A DNA stretch of 64,000 nt from Herbaspirillum seropedicae (GTDB lineage: Bacteria; Pseudomonadota; Gammaproteobacteria; Burkholderiales; Burkholderiaceae_D), in contig NZ_CP011930.1 of NCBI RefSeq assembly GCF_001040945.1, positions 558,001 to 622,000 on the forward strand. Reading direction: 5' to 3'. The notes below the pieces were generated by a model, which saw only the letters and a list, made by a program, of their open reading frames with translations, had not been told where the DNA came from and ran no database searches. Shown here in pieces: positions 8,023 through 15,800 of this stretch; the first letter of the stretch is position 1; every line of letters starts with the position of its first letter. The position numbers and the translations under genes were made by a program.

Positions 8023-8865
8023 GTGTCGCCTATGTCCCTGTCGCAAACGCTCCAAACACGTCTGAGCCTGGCCACTGCGGCCATGGTCCTGCTGACCGCC
8101 GCCGTTCTGACCGTGCTTGCCACGACCGCGCCGGCCAGCATGGTGGTCGCCGCCATCGCACTGGTGCTGGCGGCGGCGTTGCTGTCCTGGCTGCTGTTGC
8201 GCCAGTTGCTGCGGCCGCTGTCCGGACTGGAAGCCAATCTCCAGGCCTTGCAGCAGGAACGCGTGCAACTGGTGGAAGAGCGCGATGACGCCCGCGTCCA
8301 TCTGGAAGAAATGGAAAAGACCCTGGCCCGCGTGGGCCTGGAAGATGCGCTCACGGGGCTGGCCAACCGCCGCCAGTTCGAGCGCGGCCTGCTGGAAGAA
8401 TTCAACCGCGCCGCCCGCACCAGCCTGTCGCTGGCGGTGATCATGATCGACATCGATCTCTTCGACGAGTACAACGACAGCTATGGCCGCATGGCCGGCG
8501 ACAAGGTGCTGCGCCGGGTCGGCAGCGCCATTCGCGATACCAACGTGCGTCCGGAAGACCTGCTCTCGCGCTTTGGTGCGCAGGAGATCGCCGTGCTGCT
8601 GCCGGGCTCGCGCCTGGAAGGGGCGCTGATCGTGGCCGAGCGCATCCGCAAGTCGATCGAGCTGCTGGACATCCCGCACAGCGCCAGCCCGACCGGACGC
8701 GTGACCATCAGCATCGGCATTTCCTCGGTGGCCCCGCAACGGCAGGTCGATGAACCCGAGACCGTCTTGCGCGAAGCCGAAGAATCGCTGGCGCTGGCCA
8801 AGTCGGCCGGACGCGATTGCATCCGCACCGTGGAAGACCTGCGCAGGATGCGTGGCCAGGCCTGA
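8023..8865 (+). CDS. Membrane GGDEF-domain protein with degenerate active site
   Basis: GGDEF protein of 280 residues. GTG 8023 is the start, with AAGGA six bases upstream; the in-frame ATG at 8032 is too far from it. Two membrane helices (about 15-60) are followed by a coiled coil (65-100) and the GGDEF domain. DALTGLANRRQFE and the substrate-binding NDSYGRMAGD are present. The signature loop, however, reads GAQEI (residues 185-189) instead of GGDEF, so the metal-binding acidic residue is Gln. The inhibitory I-site RxxD (RPED, 176-179) is intact, exactly five residues before it. It is probably not an active cyclase but could bind c-di-GMP. A terminator follows. Confidence 0.88.
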   Translation: MSPMSLSQTLQTRLSLATAAMVLLTAAVLTVLATTAPASMVVAAIALVLAAALLSWLLLRQLLRPLSGLEANLQALQQERVQLVEERDDARVHLEEMEKTLARVGLEDALTGLANRRQFERGLLEEFNRAARTSLSLAVIMIDIDLFDEYNDSYGRMAGDKVLRRVGSAIRDTNVRPEDLLSRFGAQEIAVLLPGSRLEGALIVAERIRKSIELLDIPHSASPTGRVTISIGISSVAPQRQVDEPETVLREAEESLALAKSAGRDCIRTVEDLRRMRGQA

Positions 8866-8912
8866 TACTTTTACACTTCAGCGCTTCAGCTCTTTAGCTC
8901 TTCAGCAAAAGC

Positions 8913-8954
8913 AAAACGCCGGCCGTCAGATGACGGGCGGCGTTTTGTTTTTTT
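8913..8954 (+). terminator. Intrinsic terminator after the GGDEF gene
   Basis: AAAACGCCG (8913-8921) pairs with CGGCGTTTT (8938-8946), with further inner pairing (CCGTC/GACGG) and an AGAT loop. The stem is followed by GTTTTTTT. Position and shape are classic. Confidence 0.9.
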
Positions 8955-8983
8955 CTGTTGCCAGCTCGGCGCCGACATCAGCA

Positions 8984-9493
8984 TCAGGGCGCCGGCTGCT
9001 CCGGTCCCGGCACCAGGAACTTGGACTTGGCGCAATACATCTTGGCGTTGATATCGTTGTAGACGATCTTGCTGCCGGCCTGCGACTGCCGCATCGGATA
9101 GGCCGAGTCATCTTCCGGGGTGAAGCGTATGCCCAGCGCGGCCTTGATGGCGTCGCTCAGCTTGACCGGGGTGGTGTTGAAATAGGCGCCGATGAAGTCG
9201 GCCTGGCTGTTGCCGTCATTGACCAGGAAATCGGTAGCCTGCATGCCCCACAGCGTGACATTGGTGGCCTTGAACCAGTAGGCCCCGCCCTCGGTCTTGT
9301 AGGGCGGCCCGAAGGCGGCGAACAGGTAATCATAGAAATACTTGCTGTTGAGCTGGTTCAGGCACAGCAAGGCATTGCCGACCTCGATGCCGAAGCTGGG
9401 TTGCGGGGCAGCCTGCGCGGCCGGGGCCAGCGCGGCCGCGCAGGCCAGCATCAGCGCCGGCGCAGCGGCGGCCAGACGACGTACGATTTTCAA
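8984..9493 (-). CDS. Exported hypothetical protein
   Basis: Secreted or periplasmic protein of 169 residues. I place the start at TTG 9493, preceded by GGGAG with five bases between. This gives a clean Sec signal: Lys/Arg, then a hydrophobic core (APALMLACAAALAPA) and an AQA cleavage site. A longer frame to 9598 would bury this signal. The mature protein has two Cys (LLCLNQ and KMYCAK), probably forming a disulfide, and many aromatic residues. I do not recognise the family. It is convergent with the GGDEF gene, so the two are not co-transcribed. Confidence 0.7.
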   Translation of the reverse strand: MKIVRRLAAAAPALMLACAAALAPAAQAAPQPSFGIEVGNALLCLNQLNSKYFYDYLFAAFGPPYKTEGGAYWFKATNVTLWGMQATDFLVNDGNSQADFIGAYFNTTPVKLSDAIKAALGIRFTPEDDSAYPMRQSQAGSKIVYNDINAKMYCAKSKFLVPGPEQPAP

Positions 9494-9625
9494 GCGGACT
9501 CCCAGGAAATTGCCTGTTTGGCATGGGTCAGATGGGTCGGTAATGCCGTCGATGACGGCCAGGGAGTCGATTGTAGGGGGCTTTTGCCGATATTCCAATC
9601 GGCATGATGTCAGCTTGCTACCACC

Positions 9626-10060
9626 TCAGCTGCGCCGCCGGATCACGCGGTCGCCGCGCGCCGATGGACCATCGTGCGTGGCCTGGGCTTGCGCCAGGTG
9701 GCCCAGACCATCCAGAAAGGAGGCGATGCCAGTCCCCTTGACCAGCACGCAGGGCTTGCCCAGCTTCTTGCAGGTGCTCTTGACCAGGTGATAGGCGTTG
9801 TGACTGATGTTGCCCGAGGCGCAGATGACGATATCGGCGGCGGCCAGCATGGGAGTGAGGCGGTGCAGGTTGTCCTCGCGCCCGCCATCGTGATGCAGGA
9901 AGCGGCCAGCGCGGGTTTCGATCTGGGTGCGGTAGTGGTTGCGGGCCCCGGTGAGACCGCCCACGCACAGCACGCAGCGGTCCTCCAGCGAGACGTTGGC
10001 AAGGGCAGGGGAAAGCGGGGCAGCGTGCATGGCGACAGACTCCGTGGCAGTGAGAGACAT
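9626..10060 (-). CDS. DUF2325 domain-containing protein
   Basis: Cytosolic protein of 144 residues matching the DUF2325 pattern. It has a beta strand ending in VLCVGGLTG, the HHDGGRE segment, a second strand DIVICASGNISHNAY, and then KKLGKPCVLVKGTG. The fold is Rossmann-like; the biochemical role of the family is not established. Two starts are possible, ATG 10060 and ATG 10030; the second has GGAG nine bases upstream, the first a weaker AGG. It stands alone between the exported protein gene and the WYL regulator, all on the minus strand. Confidence 0.8.
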   Translation of the reverse strand: MSLTATESVAMHAAPLSPALANVSLEDRCVLCVGGLTGARNHYRTQIETRAGRFLHHDGGREDNLHRLTPMLAAADIVICASGNISHNAYHLVKSTCKKLGKPCVLVKGTGIASFLDGLGHLAQAQATHDGPSARGDRVIRRRS

Positions 10061-10139
10061 GCCAGCCTACGTCCTGCCTGGCCGCGTGCGAACGAATCAA
10101 TTCGCAGCAGCATATGCGCTTTGCGTGTTTGCGCCCGGG

Positions 10140-10847
10140 TCAGGCCGGTCCTTGCGCACGGGCCTGGCGCACCTGGCGCTGCATGGCGCGCACGAAGTCG
10201 GGCAGGCGGCGGCCATTACGGTCAGGATAATGACCTTGCTCGCTCATCTGTTGCACCCGGTCCAGCCGGAACGAGCGGAAGTCTTCGCGCGCCTCGCACC
10301 AGGCCGCCAGCAGCCAGGTACCGCCGAAGAAGGCCAGCGCCAGCGGCCACACCACCCGCTGGCTGGCGCGCTGCTGGGCGTCGCTGTAATCCAGCAGCAG
10401 CTTGTGGCGGCTGCCGATGGCCTGGCGGATCGCCTCCAGCCGTTCGCCCTGTCCGCATTCATCCGGCACGGCCGGTGCAAACAAGGGCGTGGCTTCGACG
10501 AAATCGCGTTTTTCCTTGGGCAGGGCCAGCACTACCTTGGCCAGCGCCGACGCCGCCGATGCACCCAGTTGCGGGCCACCCCAGGCCTGCACCATGCGCA
10601 TGCCGATGACCAGGGCGTCGATTTCGTCGGCATTGAACATCAGCGGCGGCAGGTCATAGCCGGGCTTGATGCGATAGCCGACGCCGGCTTCGCCATCCAC
10701 CGGCACGCCCGAGAGGGAGAGGTCGCGGATGTCGCGATAGATGGTGCGCTCGGACACCGACAGCCAGGTCGCCAGCTGGCGGGCAGTGGTGAGGCGGCGT
10801 CCGCGCAGGTATTGGGTGATCTGGAAGAGGCGGTCGGCTCGACGCAT
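10140..10847 (-). CDS. YafY-type HTH/WYL-domain transcriptional regulator
   Basis: Regulator of 235 residues. The N-terminal winged helix (MRRADRLFQITQYL through SERTIYRDI) is of the DeoR/HTH_11 type. The C-terminal part is a WYL-family domain (about 130-215; here LLLDYSDAQQ, WLLAAWCEAREDFRSFRLDR), thought to sense nucleic acids or nucleotide-like ligands. ATG 10847 is taken as start because the MRRADRL opening is the family standard; the open frame extends to 10928. It ends 80 bp before the DUF2325 gene and follows the VOC gene on the same strand. In many genomes such regulators control an adjacent VOC gene, which fits here. Confidence 0.88.
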   Translation of the reverse strand: MRRADRLFQITQYLRGRRLTTARQLATWLSVSERTIYRDIRDLSLSGVPVDGEAGVGYRIKPGYDLPPLMFNADEIDALVIGMRMVQAWGGPQLGASAASALAKVVLALPKEKRDFVEATPLFAPAVPDECGQGERLEAIRQAIGSRHKLLLDYSDAQQRASQRVVWPLALAFFGGTWLLAAWCEAREDFRSFRLDRVQQMSEQGHYPDRNGRRLPDFVRAMQRQVRQARAQGPA

Positions 10848-10958
10848 GGCAGGGGCAGGGAAACAGGATGCGCGCCATTCTGGCATGCCGCCGGAGCAAT
10901 GACCACCGGCTTCGATGCTGCTGTGCAAGGTGCGCGCATCCTGCTCTCCTGCGCCCCT

Positions 10959-11330
10959 TTAGTTCATCGCATGCAGCGCCAGGCGATTGCCTTCGCTATC
11001 GATGAACTGGGCGATGTAGCCGATGTCGTTGGGCAGCTGGAAGCGTTCCATGACGATCTCACCGCCGGCCTCGCGCACCCGGTCCAGCACGGCCTGGATC
11101 GAGGGGCCGGCATCGAGGTAGATCAGCGTGCCCTGGCGGCTGGGCTCCAGCCAGCCGGGGCCGGTCAGGCAACCGATGGACTGGCCGTCATCCCGCACGA
11201 AGATGGCCATCGGGCCTTCTTCGGACAGCTGTTCCTGGCGCAGCTGGGTGGCGAAGACGGCTTCGTAGAAGCGGGTGGCGCGCTGCAGATCCTTGGTGGC
11301 GATCTCGAACCAGTTGACTTGGGTTTGCAT
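10959..11330 (-). CDS. VOC-superfamily (glyoxalase-like) protein
   Basis: Single VOC protein of 123 residues with two beta-alpha-beta-beta-beta modules (about 4-60 and 65-120). ATG 11330 has AAGGAA seven bases upstream. Family features are NWFEIATKDLQRATRFYEAVF at the N-terminus and AQFIDSEGNRLAL at the end. The metal-ligand positions of true glyoxalases are not complete, so it may bind a small molecule or carry out another vicinal-oxygen reaction. The WYL regulator gene starts 111 bp downstream on the same strand. The 5' leader carries two consecutive strong hairpins. Confidence 0.85.
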   Translation of the reverse strand: MQTQVNWFEIATKDLQRATRFYEAVFATQLRQEQLSEEGPMAIFVRDDGQSIGCLTGPGWLEPSRQGTLIYLDAGPSIQAVLDRVREAGGEIVMERFQLPNDIGYIAQFIDSEGNRLALHAMN

Positions 11331-11354
11331 GATTCTTCCTTGTTCTGTTGAGGG

Positions 11355-11386
11355 ATGCGTAACATGCCGGTTGGCATGCGACGCAT
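11355..11386. repeat. Near-perfect 32-bp inverted repeat in the VOC leader
   Basis: Symmetric order ATGCGT-AA-CATGCC-GGTT-GGCATG-CG-ACGCAT: two 6-bp stems separated by a 2x2 internal mismatch, with a GGTT loop. It lies 24 bp upstream of the VOC start. It could be an operator or an RNA hairpin. Confidence 0.5.
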
Positions 11387-11391
11387 CATGC

Positions 11392-11429
11392 GCGAGGGCT
11401 ACTGACACCATCCTGTCAGTAGCCCTCGC
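11392..11429. repeat. Perfect 16-bp inverted repeat, 6-nt loop
   Basis: GCGAGGGCTACTGACA (11392-11407) and its exact complement (11414-11429) surround CCATCC. It lies between the end of the symporter gene (11460) and the VOC start (11330), right beside the hairpin at 11355-11386. No T-run follows on the minus strand, so a classical terminator is not supported. Confidence 0.55.
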
Positions 11430-11459
11430 CAAGGAAGAACAATGGGCTGCCGCTGGCCG

Positions 11460-12473
11460 TCAGCGCGAGCCGGCCAGGGTAGCGGCGCGCTGCGAGGAGG
11501 CGTCATCCGCATCGAGATGGTCTTGCTGGGCCGCATAGCGCCGCGCCAGCACCGCGCACAGCATCAGCTGCATCTGGTGGAACAGCATGATGGGCAGCAG
11601 CACCACCGCCGCGCCACTGCCGGCAAAGAGCACCGAGGCGATGGGAATGCCCGAGGCCAGCGATTTCTTGGAACCGCAGAAGACCAGCACGATCTCGTCG
11701 CCGCGCGGCATCTTCAGGGCGCGTGCGCCATAGGTGGTGATCAGCAGGACCGCGCCCAGCAGCATCGCATTGACCAGCACCAGCAGCGCCAGCTGGCCGG
11801 GCGGGAACAGGTGCCAGATGCCCTGCGCCACCGCAGCGCTGAAGGCGGCGTAGACCGAGAGCAGGATGCCGCCACGATCGACCACGTTGACGATCACCTT
11901 GTGGCGGTTGATCCAGTCGCCTATCCACGGGCGCAGCAGATTGCCCAGCACGAAGGGCAGCAGCAGCTGCAGCAGGATGCTCAGCACCTGCGACAGGCCA
12001 TTGGCTTCATGGTGACGGTGCAGCAGCAGCGTCACCAGCAGGGGCGTGACCAGGATGCCCAGCAGGTTGGAAGCGGTGGCGCCGCAGATCGCCGCCGGCA
12101 CATTGCCGCGCGCAATCGAGGTGAAGCCGATCGAGGATTGCACCGTCGAGGAGAGCGTGCAGACGAACAGCACGCCCATCCACAATTGCGGCGTGAGCAG
12201 GTCCGGCGCCACGGCCTTGAGCCCCAGGCCCAGCAGCGGGAACAGCAGGAAGGTGGAGCCCAGCGTGAGCAGGTGCAGCCGGGGCTGCTTCAGGCCTGCC
12301 AGCGCGGCTTCGCGCGAGAGCTTGGCGCCGTGCAGGAAGAACAGCAGCGAGATGGCCACGTTGCTGGCCACGTGCATGAATTGCTCGAAGCTGCCCGTGG
12401 CGGGGAAGAGCGTAGCCAGCAGCACGGTGCCGATAAGCAACTGGGTGAAACGGTCGGGGAGAAAGCGGTTCAT
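11460..12473 (-). CDS. Bile acid:sodium symporter family protein (SBF-like)
   Basis: Inner-membrane transporter of 337 residues with about ten hydrophobic helices, of the SBF-like/YfeH group related to the ASBT fold. Recognisable parts are ISLLFFLHGAKLSREA in helix 2, the TLSSTVQSS crossing motif near residue 107, and CGSKKSLASG near 270. Relatives move organic anions with sodium; the substrate is unknown. It is divergent from a LysR gene whose start is 112 bp away. This is the usual arrangement in which the LysR protein controls the transporter. Confidence 0.87.
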   Translation of the reverse strand: MNRFLPDRFTQLLIGTVLLATLFPATGSFEQFMHVASNVAISLLFFLHGAKLSREAALAGLKQPRLHLLTLGSTFLLFPLLGLGLKAVAPDLLTPQLWMGVLFVCTLSSTVQSSIGFTSIARGNVPAAICGATASNLLGILVTPLLVTLLLHRHHEANGLSQVLSILLQLLLPFVLGNLLRPWIGDWINRHKVIVNVVDRGGILLSVYAAFSAAVAQGIWHLFPPGQLALLVLVNAMLLGAVLLITTYGARALKMPRGDEIVLVFCGSKKSLASGIPIASVLFAGSGAAVVLLPIMLFHQMQLMLCAVLARRYAAQQDHLDADDASSQRAATLAGSR

Positions 12474-12555
12474 GGCGGACTCGATGGAAGGATGGGTTTG
12501 TCCTCATCATAGGAAAAGCCATGCCCATCGGGAACCCCTCTGATAACGTTGACTG

Positions 12556-12574
12556 TCATCGGAAATGCCGATGA
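12556..12574. promoter_or_regulatory. Candidate LysR-type operator
   Basis: TCATCGG (12556-12562) and CCGATGA (12568-12574) form a perfect 7-bp dyad with a 5-bp spacer in the divergent intergenic region, 10 bp upstream of the LysR start. Size and position fit an autoregulatory LysR box. Confidence 0.5.
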
Positions 12575-12584
12575 TAATGCCGCC

Positions 12585-13433
12585 ATGCTCAATCCCATAT
12601 GGCTACAGACCTTCAGCACCGCCGCCAGCTCGGCCAGTTTTACCGAGGCGGGCCGCCAGCTGGGCCTGACCCAGTCCACCGTCAGCGACCATATCCGCCG
12701 GCTCGAAGAAAGCCTGGGCCGGCGGCTGTTCGTGCGCGATACCCATTCCCTGGCCCTGACCGCCGATGGCGAGAGCCTGCTGGTGCATGCGCGCCTGATC
12801 CTGCAGGCGCACGCCCGCGCCGAGGCGCAATTCAGCGCCCCGCGCCTGCGCGGCCGGGTGCGCTTCGGCACCTCCGATGACCTTGCCATGGGGCCGCTGC
12901 CGGACATGCTGGCGGCCTTCCGCAGCCAGCACCCCGAGGTCGAGCTGGAAATCACCATTGGTCTCACCAGCGACCTGTATGCCTCACTGGACCAGGGCAA
13001 GCTCGACCTGCTGGTGGGCAAGCGCCGCAGCGGCGAGTCGCGCGGCCACAGCATGTTTTCCACCCCCATGCAATGGCTGACCCGCCCGGACACCCTGGTG
13101 GACCTGGCCGAGCCGCTGCCGCTGATCCTCTTGCCCGAGCCCAGCATCACCCGCGCCGCCACCCTGCAGGCGCTAGGCAAGTCGGGGCATCACTGGCGCA
13201 TCGTCTGCACCAGCGGCAGCCACGCCGGCTGCATGGCCGCAGCCCGCGGCGGCCTGGGACTGGCGGCCTTGCCGCAGCACCTGGCCTCGCGCGACCTGGT
13301 GCCGCCGCTCAATCACGCAGCCTTGCCGGCCTTGCCCGATGTGGAATATGTGGCGCTGACGGCGCGCCGGCTATCGCGTCCGGCCGATACGTTGTACCAG
13401 ATCCTGATGGCCAGCCGCCTCAGCCGCAACTGA
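12585..13433 (+). CDS. LysR-family transcriptional regulator
   Basis: LysR protein of 282 residues. The winged helix-turn-helix fills residues 1-60 (LQTFSTAASSASFTEAGRQLGLTQSTVSDHIRRLE) and the type 2 periplasmic-binding-like effector domain the rest. The DNA-binding part is followed by the usual linker helix. ATG 12585 (MLNPIWL) is chosen as the family-typical opening; an upstream ATG at 12549 would place the operator-like dyad inside the gene. Divergent from the SBF-like transporter, which is its likely target. Effector unknown. Confidence 0.9.
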   Translation: MLNPIWLQTFSTAASSASFTEAGRQLGLTQSTVSDHIRRLEESLGRRLFVRDTHSLALTADGESLLVHARLILQAHARAEAQFSAPRLRGRVRFGTSDDLAMGPLPDMLAAFRSQHPEVELEITIGLTSDLYASLDQGKLDLLVGKRRSGESRGHSMFSTPMQWLTRPDTLVDLAEPLPLILLPEPSITRAATLQALGKSGHHWRIVCTSGSHAGCMAAARGGLGLAALPQHLASRDLVPPLNHAALPALPDVEYVALTARRLSRPADTLYQILMASRLSRN

Positions 13434-13436
13434 GCG

Positions 13437-13835
13437 CTACTGTGCGTCTATGATCCGTTGCGGCGCATCCAGCGCACGGATGCGCCGGTCCACGAAGTAG
13501 CCGCCGGCCTCCATGTAGCGCAGGTAGTGGCGGCCGCACCGCGTGCAGCGGGCGATATTGCAGCGGTTGTAGGGATACCAGCGGGGTGCGATGGGCGCCT
13601 CGGGCGAGGCATAGCGGGTGCCGTCGGGATGGTATTCGGTGAAGGTGGGTTCGTCGTAGGGATCGACGATGAGGGTGGCGATATCGTCCAGCTGCGTTTC
13701 CGGCAACGACAGCGGCAGGCTGATCCAGCCGCTGCTGTCGCTGGCGCGGCAGTTGCAGTCCTGCGAGACGGCTGCGCTGCGGGCCGCCAGTTCGCGTAGA
13801 TGCGCCAGGTCGGCGAGGGGAAGCTGATCTTGCAT
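13437..13835 (-). CDS. Conserved hypothetical protein with Cys clusters
   Basis: Unrecognised protein of 132 residues. Its Cys pattern suggests a metal site: CNC near residues 27-29, and CNIARCTRCGRHY near 92-104, a CxxxxCxxC arrangement like half of a zinc ribbon, followed by aromatic residues. The middle part (PYDEPTFTEYHPDGTRY) is acidic and aromatic. No signal peptide or membrane helix. The start at ATG 13835 has only a weak ribosome site. The leader just upstream contains two inverted consensus DnaA boxes. It is convergent with the LysR gene. Confidence 0.6.
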   Translation of the reverse strand: MQDQLPLADLAHLRELAARSAAVSQDCNCRASDSSGWISLPLSLPETQLDDIATLIVDPYDEPTFTEYHPDGTRYASPEAPIAPRWYPYNRCNIARCTRCGRHYLRYMEAGGYFVDRRIRALDAPQRIIDAQ

Positions 13836-13849
13836 GAGCGTCGATGTCA

Positions 13850-13898
13850 GCCTGTGGATAAGATCAGGTGGAATGACATAAATGATTTATCCACAGGC
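13850..13898. promoter_or_regulatory. Two inverted consensus DnaA boxes
   Basis: TGTGGATAA at 13853-13861 and TTATCCACA at 13887-13895 are exact DnaA-box consensus sequences in opposite orientation. They are embedded in a perfect 12-bp inverted repeat (13850-13861 and 13887-13898) with a 25-bp AT-rich spacer. The site lies between the FapA-like gene end and the start of the Cys-rich small gene, 14 bp upstream of the latter's ATG. Confidence 0.55.
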
Positions 13899-13911
13899 CT
13901 GGATGAACATC

Positions 13912-15549
13912 CTATTTCTTCGGGTTGTAGCGGATATCGCCTTCGAACAGCTGGGCCGTGCCGCCGCCCAGGTCCGACTGCACCGGCCACACTTCATGGC
14001 CGATGCGCAATTCCGTGCCTTCATGGACGGCCTTGGCCACGATGATGCGCGCATCTTCAGCGGCGACCATGCCTTCCTTCATCTGGCTCACTTCTTCCAG
14101 CAAGACCTTGACCTCGTAGGCCAGCGCCTTGCGCTTGTCGCTGGTCTCGTGCAGCAGTTCGGGGGTGGCCTTGTCGGGATTGAGCTTGTAGTAGCTCTGC
14201 TGCTTGATGGTGCGGTCCAGCTCGGCCACCTTGCGGCTGTATTCCTGTTCCTTGATGGCGATCTTTTCTTCCAGGTAGGGATCCAGGCCGACCTGTATGC
14301 GCGTGTGCGCAGCGGTGGGCGCACCGATGACATTGGCGCGGATGATGTTGGTGGCTTCCACGCGGCCGCCGATGATGTGGCCGGTGCGCGGATTGCCCTT
14401 GCCCACCGTGATCTCGTTGCCGGCCAGCAGTTCGCAGTGGCGCGCGTTGCCCAGCACCAGGATGTCGTCGGCGGCTTCGATGTGGGCGCTCTCGGCAAAC
14501 ATCACCTGCACCGATTTCTGCGAGCTGATGCGCGAGGCGATGGCCGTGGTGCCGGCGCCGGCGGCCACGCCTTCGCTATGGCCGATCACTCCGCCCTTGA
14601 CCGTGACGCTGCCGCCGGCCACGATCTCGGCCGCTTCCACGGTGCCATTGACCACCACGTCGCCGCCCACGTGCAGTTTCATGCCCGTCATGACGTCGCC
14701 CGAGACCCGTACCGTGCCCTCGAAGGTGAGGTTGCCGGTGGAGAGGTCGACGTTTTCCACATCGATGACCGGGTTGACCTTCACGCCATTCTTGATCAGT
14801 GAAGGCTGGCCCGGCACCATCGCGATGAGCAGGTCAGGGTCGTCCGGACTCGGTTCGGCGCCCACGCATTCCTTGGCAAAGCCGATGTCGGCAATCGGAC
14901 GGGCCGGCACCTTGCCGCCGCGGATGTCGATGCCATCCTGGCCCGGCACCGGCGGGATGCGCCGCATCAGCGGATCACCCACCGAGACCTGCAGGATGTG
15001 GCCCATGTCGGCATAGGAGACCACGGCGTCCTCGTCGATGTCGGCCAGCTCTTCTTCCTTTTCTTCCAGCAGGCTCTCGAAGCGCGCCGGCTCGGCCGGG
15101 GTCGGCATGAGGCCCTGGGCGATCACCAGCTTGTTGCACTGGCCCGCCGAAAGGGCATGGCGCAGCGTCTCGTGCAGGATGCCGTAGCTGATGCCGGCAG
15201 CGCGGATGGCGTTGACTACTTCCACGCTCTTGGCGCGACCGCCATAGGGCGGCACCAGGGTCAGCGACGCCGTCATCAGGTCATCGGCCACCTCCAGCGC
15301 GAATTCGCCATCGCGCCGTTCGGCGATGACCTGGCTGACCGCCTCCTTGGCCCCTTCGGCCTTGCGCACGAAGGCGTTCAAGACCGAATCCTGGAAGAAC
15401 AGCTTGGTGAGGCCGTGGTCCGTCATGGCCTGTTTCAGGAAGGCCAGCGTGAGTGGCGGAAAGCCCTCCATAGGCGTAAACGTGGCGCTCAGTTCGCCGC
15501 TGGCCCTGTCGAACGCGAACGACAGTGGTTGCGGGTTTGCTTGGTTCAT
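13912..15549 (-). CDS. FapA/DUF342 family protein
   Basis: Cytosolic protein of 545 residues of the FapA (DUF342) family. I start it at ATG 15549, with GAGGA six bases upstream. The N-terminal 170 residues are alpha/beta. The DUF342 core follows: a long beta-helix-like repeat region with Gly/Val/Ile periodicity (GTVRVSGDVMTGMKLHVGGD through GGVIGHSEGV). A coiled coil lies at about 430-500. Homologues in Vibrio and Bacillus affect polar or cell-surface processes, but the molecular role is unclear. It is monocistronic or the first of two genes with the Cys-rich small protein. Confidence 0.85.
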   Translation of the reverse strand: MNQANPQPLSFAFDRASGELSATFTPMEGFPPLTLAFLKQAMTDHGLTKLFFQDSVLNAFVRKAEGAKEAVSQVIAERRDGEFALEVADDLMTASLTLVPPYGGRAKSVEVVNAIRAAGISYGILHETLRHALSAGQCNKLVIAQGLMPTPAEPARFESLLEEKEEELADIDEDAVVSYADMGHILQVSVGDPLMRRIPPVPGQDGIDIRGGKVPARPIADIGFAKECVGAEPSPDDPDLLIAMVPGQPSLIKNGVKVNPVIDVENVDLSTGNLTFEGTVRVSGDVMTGMKLHVGGDVVVNGTVEAAEIVAGGSVTVKGGVIGHSEGVAAGAGTTAIASRISSQKSVQVMFAESAHIEAADDILVLGNARHCELLAGNEITVGKGNPRTGHIIGGRVEATNIIRANVIGAPTAAHTRIQVGLDPYLEEKIAIKEQEYSRKVAELDRTIKQQSYYKLNPDKATPELLHETSDKRKALAYEVKVLLEEVSQMKEGMVAAEDARIIVAKAVHEGTELRIGHEVWPVQSDLGGGTAQLFEGDIRYNPKK

Positions 15550-15800
15550 GCTGGTCCTCGATGAATGGCTGCACCGGGTCGGCCGGGTATCATGCGCACC
15601 GTGAGCGGTAGAGGAAGGCGGGCAATCGTTGGCGCTGTCACGCATTCTGCCGCCGCCCTTGCTCTGGCCGATTGCCGGCCTGTCGCCCCCCACGGTGCGC
15701 TACGACCGTCATTGTAATGTGGCAAGATGATCTAGTAATTTGACTGTAAGCACAAGTTTTGACGACTTTCGCTCTAGATTAGGCTCTTATCGTTAGTTTT

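Noticed and set aside
6216..8474. 752-aa open frame antisense to the methyltransferase and GGDEF genes
   Set aside because: Opposes two well-supported genes, has a low-complexity Arg/Gly/His composition and no ribosome site; a GC-rich shadow.
11392..11429. Intrinsic terminator of the symporter gene
   Set aside because: Perfect stem but no T-run on the minus strand; kept as an unexplained inverted repeat.
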